Below, one piece after another: positions 23,326 through 32,030 of a stretch of 64,000 nt of DNA; the stretch's first letter is position 1; each line of letters opens with the position of its first letter. The notes under the pieces are model-generated. The model was not told the DNA's origin and made no database searches. It worked only from the letters and a program-made list of their open reading frames with translations. Source of the DNA: JBGTFE01 sp041747435 (GTDB lineage: Bacteria; Acidobacteriota; Blastocatellia; Pyrinomonadales; Pyrinomonadaceae). Both the position numbers and the translations under genes were made by a program. Where the stretch lies: positions 5,167 to 69,166 of the forward strand of contig JBGTFE010000062.1 in NCBI GenBank assembly GCA_041747435.1, written 5' to 3'.

Positions 23326-25104
23326 TTAACCGCGCGGCGGAAGCGGCACTAAAACGGTAAAAACCGCGCCGCGCACGCTGTCCTGCGCCGGACTATCGAC
23401 GAGCACTTCCGCCTCGATCTCTGCGGCTAGATTTTTTACAAGATAAAGTCCGAGCCCGATACCGGAAGTTTCGTTTATCAGCGCGTCTTTTGCATCGCGT
23501 ATCGTTGCATCCAGCGGTTGTCCGCGAAAAAATCTTTCGAAGACGTGCGGAAGATCATCCGCCGCGATGCCGCATCCGGTATCGGAGACCTCGATCGCGA
23601 TATGAGCCTCGCGCGGTTCCGCTGAAATCTCGATCCGTCCGTTTGGCGGAGTGTATTTCATCGAGTTTTCGATAAGGCTCGAAACGATTCTGCGCAGCGT
23701 GCGCGGATCGGTTAAAACCGTCGGTAAAACCGCTTTCGGTGTCTCAAAATGTAATTTTACGCCGCGAGCGTCAGCCGCGGGCAGATTCGCATCGACACAA
23801 TCTGCCAAGACGCCGCGTACGTCAGTTTCAACGAACGAAACACGATATGCGCCCGATTCGATGCGCGAAAGATCGAGCAGATTTTGCACAAATTCGATCT
23901 GGCGGTCGCATTCGACGGCGATCGTTTGCAAATATTCTTCACGCTCGTCGGCGCCGATATTGTCTCCCTCCAAAACTCGCGTCAGAGTTTTTATTGTCGT
24001 CAGCGGAGTTCTTAGCTCGTGTGAAACGCTGCTGACGAATTCGGACTTGAGCCGGTCCAGCTCTTTCGATTTTTCCTCGCGTTCGGCGATCTGTTCCGCC
24101 ATTTGATTAAATGTCTCACCGAGTTCGCGAACCGGACTTCCGCCTTTTATTTTCGTGCGGGCGCGCAAATCTCCCGCGCCGAAAAAACGCGCCGCTTCAG
24201 TTAGCCGCCGTAAAGGTTCGACGATGCCGCGCGCGATAAATAGAACGAGAAGGATCGCGAGCGAAGCGATCACCGCACCGACCCAAAGCTGACGCCAATA
24301 CTGCTGTTTCGCCGGCGCATACAGTTTTTCGCTCGGAACGCCGACTACCACGACACAGTTTATCGCGGCGATCCGCGCCAAACCGTAGACGCGCTTGATC
24401 TTATCGTAAGGACTTTCGACCTCGAAGTTCGCGATCTCTTTGTCATTGAGAGCGGAAAGAAGCGGCGTTCCGCTTACATCGGCGGACATTTGTTCCGGAG
24501 AAACGTTGTTGCGGTATAGCAGGCGACTGTGCGGATCGAAAACGGCGATGATATTTTCTTCCGGAAGCTTCAATTTCTTAAAAATACTGCTCGCGCTCGA
24601 ACCGTCGATCCTTGCAACAACAAAATTTCCGTTTGCGATGGGCAAAGCGAGCGACAAAAGCCTCAGTTTTTCTTCCGAAATTTGTTCGGTTAGCACGACG
24701 AGCGATCTTTTTTCCGCTATTTCCTTCCGAAGCGTTTCGATCGAAACCAGCGGCAGCGGCTTTTCGCGAACGGTTTGAGACAGAATTACTTCGCCCGCGG
24801 GATTTACGATCTGCACGTCGAGCCAATGCGGACGAGTTTTGACGATGGAATCGAGATAATCTTTTAGCGTTAACGGATGATCACTTTCAGCCAGAGTCGA
24901 AACCGTCGTCAAGGTTTGTGTCTGCGCCTCGATCCATTGCTCGAACGCCGTTGCCGCAAGCTCCGCCTGGCGCTCGATCGATTCGTTCAATTGCTGGCGG
25001 CTAACTTGCCACGCTTCCCAAAGATTGTAAAAACCGACGAGCAGAAGCGGCACCACCAAGCCGATCGTCAGCCATAAAAGGCGCGCGCGGATCGTCAAAC
25101 TCAT
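23326..25104 (-). CDS. Sensor histidine kinase
   Basis: Two transmembrane helices (about 10-27 and 273-292) flank a periplasmic Cache-like sensor region. HAMP (about 293-345), HisKA with H362 in SSVSHELRTPLTT, and an HATPase domain follow (ENSMKYTPPNGRIEI; DTGCGIAADDLPHVFERFF; GIGLGLYLVKNLA). It autophosphorylates and should pass phosphate to the response regulator at 25919-26554, two genes upstream on the same strand. A strong AGGAGG ribosome-binding site precedes the ATG. 592 residues. The signal is unknown. Confidence 0.95.
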   Translation of the reverse strand: MSLTIRARLLWLTIGLVVPLLLVGFYNLWEAWQVSRQQLNESIERQAELAATAFEQWIEAQTQTLTTVSTLAESDHPLTLKDYLDSIVKTRPHWLDVQIVNPAGEVILSQTVREKPLPLVSIETLRKEIAEKRSLVVLTEQISEEKLRLLSLALPIANGNFVVARIDGSSASSIFKKLKLPEENIIAVFDPHSRLLYRNNVSPEQMSADVSGTPLLSALNDKEIANFEVESPYDKIKRVYGLARIAAINCVVVVGVPSEKLYAPAKQQYWRQLWVGAVIASLAILLVLFIARGIVEPLRRLTEAARFFGAGDLRARTKIKGGSPVRELGETFNQMAEQIAEREEKSKELDRLKSEFVSSVSHELRTPLTTIKTLTRVLEGDNIGADEREEYLQTIAVECDRQIEFVQNLLDLSRIESGAYRVSFVETDVRGVLADCVDANLPAADARGVKLHFETPKAVLPTVLTDPRTLRRIVSSLIENSMKYTPPNGRIEISAEPREAHIAIEVSDTGCGIAADDLPHVFERFFRGQPLDATIRDAKDALINETSGIGLGLYLVKNLAAEIEAEVLVDSPAQDSVRGAVFTVLVPLPPRG

Positions 25105-25116
25105 TTACCTCCTATT

Positions 25117-25167
25117 GAAAACAGAAAAAGCATCTTCTGAAACTTATTCTATTTCAGAAGAATGCTT
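25117..25167 (-). terminator. Terminator after the secreted 25246 gene
   Basis: A 15-16-bp stem (TTTCAGAAG core, one bulged base) on the minus strand is followed by TTTTTCTGTTTTC. It lies just before the histidine kinase ribosome-binding site, so it may end the upstream transcript or attenuate read-through into the kinase. Confidence 0.75.
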
Positions 25168-25245
25168 TATAAAAACCGGAGTGATAGGTGACGATCGCCG
25201 CGGTTCGCTTTTTTGTCACACAGGTCTGTGCTCGAACGCGCGCTT

Positions 25246-25782
25246 CTAATTCATTTTTTTCATCGTTACGGTTATCATTGGTCCATTGTCAACCATTATT
25301 CGGCTGTACGAAACCCAATAGCCGGCGTCGCGATATTTCACTAAATTGTATATCTTACCGTTCGGGCGCGTCTTAAGCGGCACATCCGCTCCGAAAACGT
25401 CTGCGTACTTCGGCGACTCTGCACCTTCGCCGATATAATACGTCACAACACTTCGCACTTTTTTATTCGAATCGAGCGTGATCTGTAATGATTCCTCGTC
25501 GGAAAATCTATAAAAAAAGCCGGTTTTGTCCGCGGTTTTGGCTTTACCAAGCTTGTCTTTGACTTCGTCCGCGGTCATGCCGATCGTGATTCCTCGAATA
25601 TCGTTCAGAGCCGGCTGCGGAGCGGTCTGCTTTTTAACATCCCGAACCGTCGTCGCGGCTTGATTTTGCGCCACGGTTTCGTTTTGTGCAAAAGCTGTCG
25701 CCGAAAGCAAAAATAGTAACGCGACCGCAACGCAGGATGCGCCGAAATTCGACACTTCGGAAGTTAGATTTTTAAATGGCAT
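25246..25782 (-). CDS. Secreted protein of unknown function
   Basis: A signal peptide (VAVALLFLLSATAFAQ) is followed by about 145 residues. The pattern IRGITIGMTADEVKDKLGKA resembles the conserved turn of SmpA/OmlA (BamE-like) small domains, where GMT-x-x-V marks the first helix. The C-terminal half is beta-rich (YNLVKYRDAGYWVSYSRI). It lies between the response regulator and the kinase genes on the same strand and could feed the sensor domain. That is inference only. Confidence 0.65.
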   Translation of the reverse strand: MPFKNLTSEVSNFGASCVAVALLFLLSATAFAQNETVAQNQAATTVRDVKKQTAPQPALNDIRGITIGMTADEVKDKLGKAKTADKTGFFYRFSDEESLQITLDSNKKVRSVVTYYIGEGAESPKYADVFGADVPLKTRPNGKIYNLVKYRDAGYWVSYSRIMVDNGPMITVTMKKMN

Positions 25783-25918
25783 TTTGATTTATCTCCTTTT
25801 TATGAAATTTCTCTTTGTCTATATTGTATAAAACAAGACCTGATTCCGAATCGCTGAAAATACTCAATTATATTGGGTATTTCTACCTAAAACCGCGATC
25901 TAAGCGTTGTTTTGCGAT

Positions 25919-26554
25919 CTATTTCGGGTTGTCTTTCGACAGAATTCGGCGTGCGATCTCCACGCGGTTTGAAAAGTTCTTTTTAGCCAAGATTCGGCTG
26001 ACGTGATTTTCGATGGTGCGAACACTCAACTTCAATTTTACGGCGATCTCTTTGTTGCTCAAACCGCGCGCCACCAATTCCGCGACGCGCCATTCGGCGT
26101 TGGTCAATTCTTCGTCCGGAACGAAATCCTTTTCTTCGGGTTCGTCGTTTCCGGCAAGCGCGGTGATCGCAGTGCGCGTACGCTCGACGCGATTCAAGAT
26201 ATTTTGGATCACCGCGATAAGCTCGTCCGGCTCGAAAGGTTTCGTTAGATAAACATCAACACCGGAGCGAAATCCTTCGATGCGGTCTCCGGTTTCGTCT
26301 TTGGCGGTGAGAAAAACTATCGGAATTAACTTAGTATGCGGCGCCGCGCGAAGATGCCGCGCAAATGTGTAGCCGTCCATTACCGGCATTCGCACATCGG
26401 AAACTATCAGATCGGGCAGTGATTTCGCAATCTGAAGAATCGCGTCCTTGCCGTTGCGCGCGGTCGTTACTTCGAATCCTTCCCCGCGGAGAACGGCGGC
26501 GATCGCCGCCAAAAGATTCGGTTCGTCATCAACTACCAAAAGCCGTCTTAACAT
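25919..26554 (-). CDS. NarL/LuxR-type response regulator
   Basis: I start at MLRRLLVVDDEPNLL (26554); the longer frame has no family support. Residues 1-120 are a receiver domain with phospho-acceptor aspartate in LIVSDVRMPVMDG and the KPF lysine. A C-terminal LuxR HTH (LTNAEWRVAELVARGLSNKE ... VRTIENHVSRILAKK) binds DNA. It pairs with the histidine kinase on the same strand. 211 residues, normal length. Confidence 0.92.
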   Translation of the reverse strand: MLRRLLVVDDEPNLLAAIAAVLRGEGFEVTTARNGKDAILQIAKSLPDLIVSDVRMPVMDGYTFARHLRAAPHTKLIPIVFLTAKDETGDRIEGFRSGVDVYLTKPFEPDELIAVIQNILNRVERTRTAITALAGNDEPEEKDFVPDEELTNAEWRVAELVARGLSNKEIAVKLKLSVRTIENHVSRILAKKNFSNRVEIARRILSKDNPK

Positions 26555-26646
26555 AGATTCCGCGGAGCGTCGCGATTTTTTGAAACTTGAAACTTTATAG
26601 TAGTTTATCCGCAAAACTGCTCCGCGCGCAAAACTTGCGCAAACGG

Positions 26647-27771
26647 TTAGTATCGCAAAACGGCGGCGACCGAAGAAGCGCCAGGCATTTGCTCGGGCAG
26701 CATAACAAAAACTTCGCCGCCTTCGCGAAGTGTTCTCGTGGACGTCACGCAAAGCAGATCTTTATCGCCCGGCTTTGGCTGATCGTGAACGATCAATTCA
26801 TCCGATGACGAATCGAATTTTCCCCATTCTTGTTTTCCGACCGGAACGAAAAGCATTTCGATCCTTCCGTTTCCGGCGGCTTTGAAGATCTCCGAAAGAT
26901 TTTCGCTTGCCAAACCAGTTCCGAGTTTTTCCCGATAAAGTTCCAACGCGCTTTCGCGTGTTTGGCGAAAAACCGGCTGAGTGATCGGCAAAGATTTTTC
27001 CAAAAGTTCCCTCGGCGTCATATTATCGATGTTCCCGTGGATTCCGTCCGCCAACAGATGCGAATAATTGTTCGCCTTTTTATAGATCGGATGCAGAAAT
27101 TCGACGCCGCCCAGGATAAGCGGCGCATTATCGTTTTTCAAATGTTCCGTAACTGCGTTATCGACCTTCCGGAAAAGCTCAAGCAAACGCGTTTTTTTAT
27201 TTTCTTCTGCTCCGCCGCGACCGTGAAAGACCGCTGCGCCGCCTCCGACCGTATGCGACTGAAGCCCGGCTTCAGTGGATTCCGGATGCAGAAAATAATC
27301 CAAATTTTTCGGGATCTTTTTCATGTGGACTTCATTAATTCCGAGCTCGGACGCTTCAAAGAACTTGATCCGTTTTTGACTCAAACCGAGCAGATAAAAT
27401 CTTCGATTCTGCAGGGCGTTTCTTATCAGCGGCTTTAAATGAAAGCGATCCGTGACGACCACGAGCTCGTCGAATTGATAATTTAGCGAGTACCAAACGA
27501 ACGAATCCGGCGTAAAAAACGCGGCAAATCCTTCGGTTCTTCCTTTCCAAAATCCCGGATTGTCCTGGATCATCTCCACCGGTCCGAGCATCCGCGCGAT
27601 TTTAAAAGGATCGACTTCCAATCCGAGTAACTTTTTCTCGGCTTCAAACATAAGATTTTTTAGACGAAGCTTGTTCTTTTTCGCATCCGCGTCGCTGACT
27701 GGCATGTAAACCGATACACACCATTCGCCGCGCGTTTCCGCCATCTTGATCAAATTTTCTTTCTTTAACAT
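26647..27771 (-). CDS. Bacterial archaeo-eukaryotic release factor family 7-like protein
   Basis: The N-terminus (ENLIKMAETRGEWCVSVYMP) and the layout of three alpha/beta domains match the baeRF7 group of eRF1-like bacterial proteins. These are thought to act on stalled ribosomes or nascent chains. The glycine-rich HTVGGGAAVFHGRGG segment sits where eRF1 relatives bear the catalytic GGQ loop, but GGQ itself is not present. A good AAGGAGG ribosome-binding site precedes the start. 374 residues. It is upstream of the two-component genes on the same strand, 92 bp apart. The precise role is unknown. Confidence 0.75.
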   Translation of the reverse strand: MLKKENLIKMAETRGEWCVSVYMPVSDADAKKNKLRLKNLMFEAEKKLLGLEVDPFKIARMLGPVEMIQDNPGFWKGRTEGFAAFFTPDSFVWYSLNYQFDELVVVTDRFHLKPLIRNALQNRRFYLLGLSQKRIKFFEASELGINEVHMKKIPKNLDYFLHPESTEAGLQSHTVGGGAAVFHGRGGAEENKKTRLLELFRKVDNAVTEHLKNDNAPLILGGVEFLHPIYKKANNYSHLLADGIHGNIDNMTPRELLEKSLPITQPVFRQTRESALELYREKLGTGLASENLSEIFKAAGNGRIEMLFVPVGKQEWGKFDSSSDELIVHDQPKPGDKDLLCVTSTRTLREGGEVFVMLPEQMPGASSVAAVLRY

Positions 27772-27992
27772 TAAATTCCTCCTTAAATTCCGAAAGACGA
27801 AAGCCCCTCGAATTTAGCGAAATCTTGTAAGTATTTTTATTTTTATTGCGGTATTTTAATTCTTTTGGTGAGAATTCAAATGTGCGTTTCACTAATGAGG
27901 CTTTTTCATCTTACCTGCTACAATTTTACTCTTTTAGGAAGCTGTTTTTGAGAGTGAAATCACCTGTATCTCGTGAGTAATAACCCTCAATT

Positions 27993-28020
27993 TTACCGAA
28001 AAATGTTAAATTTTCGGTAA
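27993..28020. terminator. Inverted repeat downstream of the DUF389 gene
   Basis: TTACCGAAAA (27993-28002) pairs perfectly with TTTTCGGTAA (28011-28020). It lies about 35 bp past the DUF389 stop. The T-tail is weak in both directions, so a terminator role is tentative. The rest of 27772-28055 shows nothing else. Confidence 0.5.
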
Positions 28021-28055
28021 TCGAACGGTTTAGTTCGTTTTTGCAAACGGCTGAA

Positions 28056-29882
28056 TTAAAGACTCGGACCGATGCTGGGTTCCTGCGGAGTTTCGCTTTC
28101 GGGTTGGGCATTACCGTCCTGAAAAGTTAATTTGGTTTGTCCGTTTGGCGCCGCGGTATCGCTGAGCTTTATTCGGTCGCCGGTGATTTGCCAGCGCGTG
28201 TCGAGGTAATCGGCGATCGCCTGCATTCGCTGGGCGACTATTTCCGTCGATTCGCCAAGCCGCGCCTGAACGGCGACAACGAGAACAAGCGGTGAGTTTT
28301 CGCTCATTTCGCGTCCGACAAAATCGAGTTGAAGCATCCCGAGTATCGGAATTGTCGCGCTGTTTGCGGAAAATTCTATCGATGCGATTTCCTTCGGAAC
28401 TCTCTCTAAGCTTATCCGCGTCGCGGCGTCATCGAGATTGGCGCGAATTTTTTCGACTATCGAGTTTTGAACATCGGGAGCAAGAACAACCTCGCTCAAA
28501 TAGGTAATCTTGACGTTCAACGAATCTGTGCCTTCGGAAACGATCCGGCGACCCAAAAAGCGCGCTTCCGGCGGAAACTCGATGGTCGTCAAAGCGGCGT
28601 CGATCTTCTGCCAGAGACCGGCTTGAAGCTCGGCGATCGTCGGCGCGGCGCGCTGCTTGTCGCGCTCCCGCATTGCCGCCAAAGTTGACGTTGTGGGGAT
28701 TTCCGTCAAGTTCAAAGTGATCGATTCGACCGGGCGACCGAGACGTTCGGCGATCAGTTTCGCGTATTGCTTTTTCTCTTCGAGCGTGTAAGGCTCGTCG
28801 TCAAAAAGGCGGAGATTGATGGTCAGCTTTCCGTCTTTTTCGAGTATCGTAAGCTGGTCGATCGTGCCGCGCATCGCGCCATCCGATTTTTTTTGAAAAT
28901 GCTTCTGCCACAGATCCAGAATGTGATTTCTTATTGTATTTTCACTCCGTTCCTGCGTGATTTCACTTTGAAGTTGGCTGAACGACTGGCTGAGCGGAAT
29001 TAAGATCGCGACGAGCGGTATGAGGATCATCGCAAATCTTACGGGCAGACTACGAATTTCGCGCGCCTGTTCGAGACCAGGAAAGCGTTCGATAAATTTG
29101 AGAATAAACGCGCTCTCGGGGTCGCGATGCTCAAATTCTTCAATACGATTTTTAACTTGCGGCGTGATCAATTGAACCGCGAGAAACACGATCATCGCCA
29201 TAAATGTGATGGCAACGAGGTTCGTTAAAAACAAAAGACCGCCACCCGAGGCAACTCGCCAACCGGTCGCGGTGTCGAAAGTCGTCATCAATCCGAGACC
29301 ATAGCCGGCAACACAAAGCGGCGGCATTAGCGCTACGGCAATCGCCACACCTGGAATTGAAGTCGCAATGCCCTTAACCTCGCGGCAAACCACGATCGAA
29401 CCAACAGCTCCCGAAAAAAGCGCGATGAACAGATCAAGCGTGTTCGGCTGCATTCGCGCGGCGATCTCATTCGTCATTTCACGAAACGGCAGAACGGCGA
29501 CGAGAAATACAGCGAAAGCAACCGCCAGCGCGCAGCTCAAAAAGATCTTGGCGACGACGCGTAAGCCGAGTACCATATCGCCCGAAGCGAGCGCGAGTCC
29601 GGCGGCGAGGATGGGTCCCATCAATGGCGAGATCAACATCGCGCCGATGATTACCGCCGGTGAATCCATCACGAGTCCGAGCGTGGCTATTCCGGCGGAA
29701 AAGAAAATTTGCAGCCAGTAAACCGGGTCGAAAAGCGTCGCGCCGCGGGAAAGATCGAGGTACAGATTTTCTTTGCTTTCCGCCTCGACGCCGAGCAGCC
29801 GCGCGACGCGCTCCCGAAAACCCCGCGAACTTTCTTTCGAGTTCTCGCTTGTATCGGAACTGATTTCGCTCATAGCACACAT
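28056..29882 (-). CDS. DUF389 membrane protein
   Basis: The first 270 residues hold six or more helices with the DUF389 hallmarks LVMDSPAVIIGAMLISPLMG, GIATSIPGVAIAVALMPP and CVAGYGLGL. A long soluble C-terminal part of about 300 residues follows, with one more helix near residue 280. Family members are membrane proteins of unclear transport or envelope function. A second ATG at 29873 is equally possible as the start. It stands 85 bp after tRNA-Phe with a terminator between. 608 residues; no operon partner. Confidence 0.9.
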   Translation of the reverse strand: MCAMSEISSDTSENSKESSRGFRERVARLLGVEAESKENLYLDLSRGATLFDPVYWLQIFFSAGIATLGLVMDSPAVIIGAMLISPLMGPILAAGLALASGDMVLGLRVVAKIFLSCALAVAFAVFLVAVLPFREMTNEIAARMQPNTLDLFIALFSGAVGSIVVCREVKGIATSIPGVAIAVALMPPLCVAGYGLGLMTTFDTATGWRVASGGGLLFLTNLVAITFMAMIVFLAVQLITPQVKNRIEEFEHRDPESAFILKFIERFPGLEQAREIRSLPVRFAMILIPLVAILIPLSQSFSQLQSEITQERSENTIRNHILDLWQKHFQKKSDGAMRGTIDQLTILEKDGKLTINLRLFDDEPYTLEEKKQYAKLIAERLGRPVESITLNLTEIPTTSTLAAMRERDKQRAAPTIAELQAGLWQKIDAALTTIEFPPEARFLGRRIVSEGTDSLNVKITYLSEVVLAPDVQNSIVEKIRANLDDAATRISLERVPKEIASIEFSANSATIPILGMLQLDFVGREMSENSPLVLVVAVQARLGESTEIVAQRMQAIADYLDTRWQITGDRIKLSDTAAPNGQTKLTFQDGNAQPESETPQEPSIGPSL

Positions 29883-29927
29883 TGTAACTCAAAAAGCGCC
29901 TGAAATCGGCAAGAGAAGCTGCGTCGG

Positions 29928-29952
29928 AAAAAAAGGCACCGCTAACGATGCC
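29928..29952 (-). terminator. Terminator of tRNA-Phe
   Basis: GGCATCG pairs with CGGTGCC (one G-U) across a TTAG loop, followed by seven T on the minus strand. It lies 14 bp past the tRNA 3' end. Confidence 0.8.
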
Positions 29953-29966
29953 TCCTACGAAAAATA

Positions 29967-30042
<76 letters not shown>

Positions 30043-30081
30043 GATCGCCCTCGAAAAACTTTATCCGACGGCAAGTGAAAT

Positions 30082-30110
30082 AGTGTAAATAAGGCGTTTC
30101 TTGATGTCAA
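30082..30110 (-). promoter_or_regulatory. Promoter of tRNA-Phe
   Basis: Minus strand: -35 TTGACA (30105-30110), 17-bp spacer, -10 TACACT (30082-30087). It lies about 40 bp before the mature tRNA. Confidence 0.75.
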
Positions 30111-30168
30111 ATCGCACCGCAAAAAAACAAAAGCGAGCCAAAAACACGCCCAAAACCCGCGAAAGCTA

Positions 30169-30196
30169 TTGACATTCCCGCGTTTAGTCCTATAAT
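30169..30196 (+). promoter_or_regulatory. Consensus promoter of the structured leader/lipoprotein
   Basis: Perfect -35 TTGACA (30169-30174), 16-bp spacer and perfect -10 TATAAT (30191-30196). Start expected near 30203. It diverges from the tRNA-Phe promoter. Confidence 0.85.
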
Positions 30197-30202
30197 CACA
30201 TT

Positions 30203-30322
30203 TTAGCAGCTGTTCTGCCTATGACGGCTGTGATACCTTCCGATTTCCGTTTGATACCTGCCCGTGCCGGTTCGAACGCCGTCGCTGTCCTCCAGAGGCG
30301 CAACATTCGAACCGGCACAGCT
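30203..30322 (+). ncRNA. Structured leader RNA or small RNA (candidate)
   Basis: The segment folds into a hairpin with a perfect 13-bp stem (GTGCCGGTTCGAA at 30264-30276; its complement at 30306-30318), extended inside by CGCC/GGCG. AGCT at 30208 can pair with AGCT at 30319 to enclose the whole. A direct repeat TGATACCT flanks a 13-nt spacer before the stem. It is not followed by a clear terminator, so it may be a 150-nt leader of the lipoprotein mRNA. It does not match 6S, SRP or a riboswitch I know. Confidence 0.55.
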
Positions 30323-30351
30323 ATTTTTAAAAATATTGAGGTTTTATTTTA

Positions 30352-30762
30352 ATGTCAAAAAATGTCTTTTTAATGCTAATCGCTGTCGCATTCGTGATAT
30401 TTCCCGCCTGCGGCGACAGTACGGAAGCGCCAAACACGAATACGAACACCGCGGTGGTTAACATTGATCCGGCGAATCTTCCGCCGGGATTTTCGACAAG
30501 TCCGGTTCCGCTGTCGAATAATTCGACGCCCGGAATTCCCGCCGATCCGGCAAATACGAATCTGATCAATCCGAAAGGAACCCCGACACCCGGAATTCCC
30601 GACCCGGCAAACATTAACAAAATGAAAAAAGGAACAACACCTACACCCGGAATTCCCGATCCGGCAAATATGCGGAAGCAAATGAAAAATATTCCGCTTA
30701 GCGATGTCAATTCGTATAAAGCGACAGACAATACAAAAGTGAAAACGGTTCGAAAACCATAG
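30352..30762 (+). CDS. Small lipoprotein with TPGIPDPAN repeats
   Basis: The signal peptide ends in the lipobox FPAC, so the mature protein is lipid-anchored at Cys20. About 115 residues follow, low in complexity and rich in Asn, Thr and Pro. They hold three copies of (T)PTPGIPDPAN plus a lysine-rich tail. I recognise no domain; a flexible envelope spacer or wall-binding role is plausible. It is transcribed from the consensus promoter through the structured leader and ends at a strong terminator. 136 residues. Confidence 0.75.
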   Translation: MSKNVFLMLIAVAFVIFPACGDSTEAPNTNTNTAVVNIDPANLPPGFSTSPVPLSNNSTPGIPADPANTNLINPKGTPTPGIPDPANINKMKKGTTPTPGIPDPANMRKQMKNIPLSDVNSYKATDNTKVKTVRKP

Positions 30763-30790
30763 CCCTTTTTTAAAAGGTAAAAGGAAGCAA

Positions 30791-30818
30791 CCGCAAGTTA
30801 ATCTTGCGGTTTTTTTTT
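30791..30818 (+). terminator. Terminator of the lipoprotein gene
   Basis: CCGCAAG/CTTGCGG stem with a 5-nt loop followed by nine T. It lies just before the convergent recA stop. Confidence 0.92.
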
Positions 30819-30821
30819 CGA

Positions 30822-31841
30822 TCAATTGTCGGCAAAGCCAAGCTTTACTCTTGTTTCGTTTTCGATCTGTTCGTAGATTTCCTTGTTTTCCTTGAGCGCG
30901 CCCTTGACGTTTTCGCGTCCCTGACCGAGCCGCTCGCCTTTGTACGAAAACCAAGCGCCGCTTTTTTCCACGACGTTGTTATTTACCGCGAGATCGAGCA
31001 GATCGCCTTCGCGGGAAATGCCCTCACCATACATAATGTCGAATTCGCACTCATGAAACGGCGGCGCGACCTTGTTTTTGACGACCTTGACTCGCGTGCG
31101 GTTTCCGACTACGCGATCGCCTTCTTTGATCGCGCCGATGCGGCGAATGTCGATGCGGACACTGGCGTAAAATTTCAGCGCTTTGCCGCCCGTAGTTGTT
31201 TCGGGCGAGCCGAAAAATACTCCGATCTTTTGGCGCAGCTGGTTGATGAAAATAAAACACGTGTTTGACGTAGAAACGATTCCGGTCAGCTTTCTGAGCG
31301 CCTGCGACATTAAGCGCGCCTGCAATCCCATATGCGAATCGCCCATTTCGCCGTCCAATTCCGCGCGTGGAACGAGCGCTGCGACCGAATCGATAACGAT
31401 CACGTCCACGCTGTTCGAACGAACGAGTGTTTCAGCGATTTCAAGCGCCTGCTCGCCCGAATCGGGCTGCGATATCAACAGATCTTCGACGTTGCAGCCT
31501 AATTTTCCGGCATAATCCGGGTCGAGCGCGTGCTCGGCGTCGATATACGCCGCAATTCCGCCGAGCTTTTGCGCCTGTGCGACAACTTGGAGTGCAAGCG
31601 TCGTTTTTCCGGAGCTTTCCGGTCCGTAAACTTCGATCACCCGACCGCGCGGAAAACCGCCGACGCCGATCGCCGCGTCGAGACTCAAACAATTCGTCGA
31701 AATCGCGCCGACCTCCTCGTGCGGACGCTCGCCGAGCCGCATGATCGAGCCTTTGCCAAACTTCTTTTCAATATTTGCCAATGCTGCTTCAATTGCCGTG
31801 CTTTTTGATTCCATTGCCATTTTTAGTGCCTCTCCAGCCAT
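30822..31841 (-). CDS. recA: Recombinase RecA
   Basis: Start at MAGEALKMAMES (31841) with a GGAG site 8 bp upstream; the longer frame is rejected. The protein has the Walker A GPESSGKTT, Walker B VDVIVIDSVAAL, L2 loop FGSPETTTGGKALKFY and the C-terminal EGISREGDLLDLA. 339 residues, normal for RecA. It forms filaments for homologous repair and stimulates LexA cleavage. Convergent with the lipoprotein gene; upstream is a candidate operator. Confidence 0.98.
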   Translation of the reverse strand: MAGEALKMAMESKSTAIEAALANIEKKFGKGSIMRLGERPHEEVGAISTNCLSLDAAIGVGGFPRGRVIEVYGPESSGKTTLALQVVAQAQKLGGIAAYIDAEHALDPDYAGKLGCNVEDLLISQPDSGEQALEIAETLVRSNSVDVIVIDSVAALVPRAELDGEMGDSHMGLQARLMSQALRKLTGIVSTSNTCFIFINQLRQKIGVFFGSPETTTGGKALKFYASVRIDIRRIGAIKEGDRVVGNRTRVKVVKNKVAPPFHECEFDIMYGEGISREGDLLDLAVNNNVVEKSGAWFSYKGERLGQGRENVKGALKENKEIYEQIENETRVKLGFADN

Positions 31842-31885
31842 TTTGTTTTCTCCTTTTTTGCGATATTTCTCCTGCAAGCAATGAC

Positions 31886-31935
31886 AATATAGCACAAAAG
31901 GAAGCGTTTGTGAAATAATGTTTCATATGTGAAAC
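31886..31935 (-). promoter_or_regulatory. recA promoter with inverted-repeat operator candidate
   Basis: Minus strand: -10 TATATT (31886-31891), 18-bp spacer, -35 TTTCAC (31910-31915). Immediately upstream lies GTTTCA-N4-TGAAAC (31920-31935), a symmetrical site. It is unlike the E. coli or Bacillus LexA boxes and may be the local SOS box. Confidence 0.5.
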
Positions 31936-32030
31936 GAATATCTCTTCGGATTTTGGAAAAATGTGTATTTACAATAGTGGAAAAGAGCAATCTTTGCAAG
32001 TTATTTTTCGGTGAAATCAGTCCTTTTTCT

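Noticed and set aside
26555..26752. N-terminal extension of the response regulator
   Set aside because: The receiver domain starts at the ATG at 26554, and the extension overlaps the end of the baeRF7 gene.
30203..30322. 6S RNA
   Set aside because: The unpaired region lies only on the 5' side of the stem; 6S RNA has a symmetrical central bubble.
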